A stretch of DNA of 7,552 bases, from the NCBI GenBank assembly GCA_017959525.1, contig JAGDAL010000319.1, forward strand, positions 1 to 7,552, written 5' to 3'. Shown one piece after another: positions 5,979-7,552 of this stretch; position 1 is the stretch's first letter, and every line of letters begins with the position of its first letter. Source of the stretch: Lachnospiraceae bacterium. Its GTDB lineage: Bacteria; Bacillota; Clostridia; Lachnospirales; Lachnospiraceae. Position numbers and translations under genes: made by a program. The notes under the pieces are model-generated. The model was not told the DNA's origin and ran no database searches. It worked only from the letters and a program-made list of their open reading frames with translations.

Positions 5979-6767
5979 ATGGATCAATCAACGATTGAAA
6001 AAGTAATGAAAGAAGTTGCTGCTGAGATGAATGCCAAAGAGTGCTGTCATTCATCCTGCGGAAACATTACAGATATTGGATTGACGGAATTTGTGGGAAC
6101 CGCCATTGGACATACCTATGGACTGGTTATCGCAAGCATCGATCCAATGTTGGCAGAACCTTTTAACTTGGGTAAGTACCGTTCCATCGGTATCATCGGT
6201 GCAAGAACCGGAGCCGGCCCACAGCTGATGGCAGTGGATGAAGCGGTAAAAGCAACCAATACGGAAGTCATTACCATTGAGTTACCAAGAGATACGGAAG
6301 GTGGCGGCGGTCACGGTTCCTTGATCATCGTAGGTGCGGATGATGTATCCGATGCCAAGCGATGCGTAGAAATCGCCCTTGACGTACTGCCGAAGTATTT
6401 CGGAGATGTTTACGGATGTTCTGATAGCTCCAACCACTTGGAGTTCCAGTACACCGCACGTGCATCCCAGTGCTTGAACAAGGCATTCGGTACCCCAATC
6501 GGTAAGGCATTCGGTATGACCTGTGCTGCACCTGCAGCTATTGGTGTCGTACTTGCCGATGTAGCAGTAAAGGCTGCCAACGTAGAAGTAGTTGCAGTTT
6601 CCACACCAAAGAACGGTGGAACCAGCTTCTCAAACGAGGTCATCCTGGCAATGACCGGAGATTCCGGTGCCGTAAGACAGGCAGTCAAGGCTGCAATCGA
6701 TGCAGGTAAACAGCTCTTAGGAGCATTCGGTGGCGAAGTAAAGTCAACAACCTCACCGTATATCTAA
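5979..6767 (+). CDS. pduB: PduB-type tandem-domain (BMC-T) shell protein
   Basis: A 262-residue trimeric shell protein with two fused BMC domains forming a pseudohexamer; in Pdu compartments PduB is a major facet component and its N-terminus links the shell to the enzyme core. Seen here: an N-terminal amphipathic helix (about residues 3-19), then a cysteine cluster CCHSSC (22-27), then the first BMC domain from TEFVGTAIGHTYGLVIA and the second from about FGTPIGKAFGMT, with AADVAVKAAN-like helix and STPKNGG loop signatures. Length matches PduB (about 270). GGAGG at 5968-5972, 6 bases upstream, supports the start. I see no clear internal methionine near residue 38 for a PduB'-type short form. 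It follows the activase by 30 bases, and the PduA-like gene follows, reversing the pduA-pduB order typical of Salmonella. Confidence 0.92.
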   Translation: MDQSTIEKVMKEVAAEMNAKECCHSSCGNITDIGLTEFVGTAIGHTYGLVIASIDPMLAEPFNLGKYRSIGIIGARTGAGPQLMAVDEAVKATNTEVITIELPRDTEGGGGHGSLIIVGADDVSDAKRCVEIALDVLPKYFGDVYGCSDSSNHLEFQYTARASQCLNKAFGTPIGKAFGMTCAAPAAIGVVLADVAVKAANVEVVAVSTPKNGGTSFSNEVILAMTGDSGAVRQAVKAAIDAGKQLLGAFGGEVKSTTSPYI

Positions 6768-6778
6768 ATTCATAAACA

Positions 6779-6789
6779 GGGGTTACCCC
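6779..6789 (+). other. Small GC hairpin upstream of the pduA-like gene
   Basis: GGGG (6779-6782) pairs with CCCC (6786-6789) around a TTA loop in the pduB-pduA gap. It is only 4 base pairs and has no U-run after it, so it is not a terminator by itself. A much stronger C/G-run hairpin with a TAA loop follows the same gene at 7143-7167, so the shell gene is bracketed by two such elements. Confidence 0.25.
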
Positions 6790-6835
6790 GTATGAAAAAC
6801 AAAAGTCACAATTACAAACTTAAGGAGGAAACATT

Positions 6836-7111
6836 ATGAGTTCAGAAGCATTAGGAATGGTTGAAACCAAGGGATTGGTTGGCGCAATTGAAGCTGCCGA
6901 TGCAATGGTTAAGGCCGCAAATGTTAGTCTGGTTGGTTACGAAAAGATCGGTTCCGGTCTTGTAACCGTTATGGTCAGAGGAGACGTAGGTGCTACTAAG
7001 GCAGCTGTAGAGGCAGGTTCTGCTGCAGCAGCAATCGTAGGAACCGTAGTATCTACACACGTTATTCCTCGTCCTCATGCAGATACAGAGAAGATTATTC
7101 CAACAATCTAA
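6836..7111 (+). CDS. pduA: PduA-type hexameric BMC-H shell protein
   Basis: A 91-residue single-domain shell protein, close to PduA's usual 90-95 residues; hexamers tile the compartment facets and let small polar molecules pass through a central pore. Seen here: [19 protein letters not shown] at the N-terminus, the conserved edge lysine in VKAAN (Lys26), the pore loop KIGSG (37-41), and the C-terminal HVIPRPH signature. A pore lined by glycine and serine is typical of shells that admit diols and retain aldehydes. AAGGAGG at 6822-6828, 7 bases before the ATG, is the consensus and suggests high expression. It lies 68 bases after the PduB-like gene, and a strong hairpin lies 31 bases after its stop. 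Close paralogues such as PduJ or EutM are hard to tell apart at this length; PduA/PduJ-like is the safest call. Confidence 0.94.
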   Translation: MSSEALGMVETKGLVGAIEAADAMVKAANVSLVGYEKIGSGLVTVMVRGDVGATKAAVEAGSAAAAIVGTVVSTHVIPRPHADTEKIIPTI

Positions 7112-7142
7112 CAGCTATTCATCCTACAACGCGAAGTGTACA

Positions 7143-7167
7143 TCTCTCCCCCGTAACGGGGGAGGGG
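7143..7167 (+). promoter_or_regulatory. Strong intergenic hairpin after the pduA-like gene
   Basis: CTCCCCCG (7146-7153) is the exact reverse complement of CGGGGGAG (7157-7164) around a TAA loop, an 8-base-pair GC-rich stem that extends by a C-G and two G-U pairs to 7143-7167. No U-run follows, so a classic terminator is unlikely. It could stabilise the 3' end of the abundant shell-protein message or mark a processing site. Its right arm contains the GGAGGGG that would otherwise be the best ribosome binding site ahead of the next gene, so folding would hide it. Confidence 0.55.
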
Positions 7168-7170
7168 CGC

Positions 7171-7218
7171 ATGCTTCCTAATGGTGGCATATGGAAATTT
7201 ATGCATTGTGTGAAGTAG
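7171..7218 (+). CDS. Possible 15-codon leader reading frame overlapping the next gene's start
   Basis: ATG at 7171 opens a 15-residue frame (MLPNGGIWKFMHCVK) ending at TAG 7216-7218. GGAGGGG at 7161-7167 sits 3 bases from this ATG, better placed for it than for the true gene start at 7191. The frame overlaps the beginning of the downstream gene in another reading frame, so it could couple or limit its translation. Frames this short arise easily by chance. Confidence 0.15.
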   Translation: MLPNGGIWKFMHCVK

Positions 7219-7552
7219 GACGGGAGGACGGATTCCTTCGGTTCCTACGCGAATTGAATTTTGAAAATAACTGTGCCGTCACTGCCGTGCTTGCAGAAGA
7301 ATCCCACGAGGTGATTCACCCTTTGATTCAGGAGGGCTTAGCAAGCACCATTCAAGGCTACGGCGCAGAAGACCATAAAAACATAACCTGTAGCGTGTAT
7401 CCGAGTATCAGCCGCACCAGTCTCTACGAGATGAGCGTAGGCATGGATACGGGACGCATTGCAAAGTGGCTAAAAAGCGATTTTGAAAGAGGAAGACGGC
7501 CACTGATCTGGCCCAAGGGATTGGATCCTTTTACCGGAATGGAGCCGGAAGC
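7191..7552 (+). CDS. Unrecognised protein, 3' end beyond the window; possible BMC-associated flavoprotein-like gene
   Basis: One hundred and twenty codons are open from the ATG at 7191 to the edge. A stop at 7179 in the same frame and no intervening start make 7191 the most upstream start. Its ribosome binding site is poor: only GTGG at 7184-7187. The protein begins MEIYALCEVGRED and has no signal peptide, long hydrophobic segment or BMC domain. The second half contains YPSISRTSLYEMSVGMDTG, then a charged helix and RRPLIWPKGLDPFTG. This pattern vaguely recalls flavoprotein-like (Rossmann-type) proteins found in some BMC loci, which is a weak impression. Codon use and direction match the operon. 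It is not a recognisable PduJ, PduK, PduL, PduM, PduN, PduP or EutJ from what is visible. Confidence 0.75.
   Translation, partial: MEIYALCEVGREDGFLRFLRELNFENNCAVTAVLAEESHEVIHPLIQEGLASTIQGYGAEDHKNITCSVYPSISRTSLYEMSVGMDTGRIAKWLKSDFERGRRPLIWPKGLDPFTGMEPE

Noticed and set aside
7143..7167. Rho-independent terminator after pduA
   Set aside because: The stem is strong, but the bases after it are GGCGCATGCTTCC-like with no U-run, and a same-strand gene follows within about 25 bases.

Overview
This window is part of a glycyl-radical-enzyme bacterial microcompartment (BMC) locus. It most likely handles 1,2-propanediol (or glycerol) without vitamin B12. Consensus AAGGAGG ribosome binding sites, an AT-rich regulatory gap in otherwise mid-GC DNA, and the protein families themselves suggest an anaerobic member of the Clostridia (Firmicutes), possibly Lachnospiraceae-like. 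The genus cannot be told from the sequence alone.

Layout. From the left edge to 1211, on the minus strand, lies a truncated pduS-type flavin/iron-sulfur electron carrier. Bases 1212-1477 are a divergent regulatory region with short repeated motifs and candidate promoters in both directions. From 1478 everything reads on the plus strand: a PduU/EutS-type circularly permuted shell protein (1478-1870), a PduV/EutP-type small GTPase (1874-2302), an 875-residue glycyl radical diol dehydratase (2387-5014), its radical-SAM activating enzyme (5031-5948), a PduB-type tandem-domain shell protein (5979-6767), a PduA-type hexameric shell protein (6836-7111), and the first 120 codons of an unrecognised gene that runs off the right edge (7191-7552). 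No mobile element, rRNA, tRNA or CRISPR array was seen.

How the parts fit. The activase uses S-adenosylmethionine and a 4Fe-4S cluster to place a radical on Gly850 of the dehydratase. The radical passes to Cys433, and the diol is dehydrated to an aldehyde inside a shell built from the PduA-, PduB- and PduU-like proteins. The PduS-like protein probably moves electrons across or inside the shell. The aldehyde dehydrogenase, alcohol dehydrogenase and phosphotransacylase that normally complete such a pathway are not in the window and may lie beyond either edge.

The most notable feature is in the dehydratase. Its active-site residues fall at the same numbers as I recall for the Clostridium butyricum B12-independent glycerol dehydratase (His164, His281, Ser282, Cys433, Glu435, Asp447), but the glycyl radical residue is 87 positions later. 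A single internal insertion at about residues 590-675 accounts for this. It holds a Gly/Cys-repeat motif followed by a helix resembling a BMC encapsulation peptide. The PduB-like protein also pairs such a helix with a cysteine cluster at its N-terminus.
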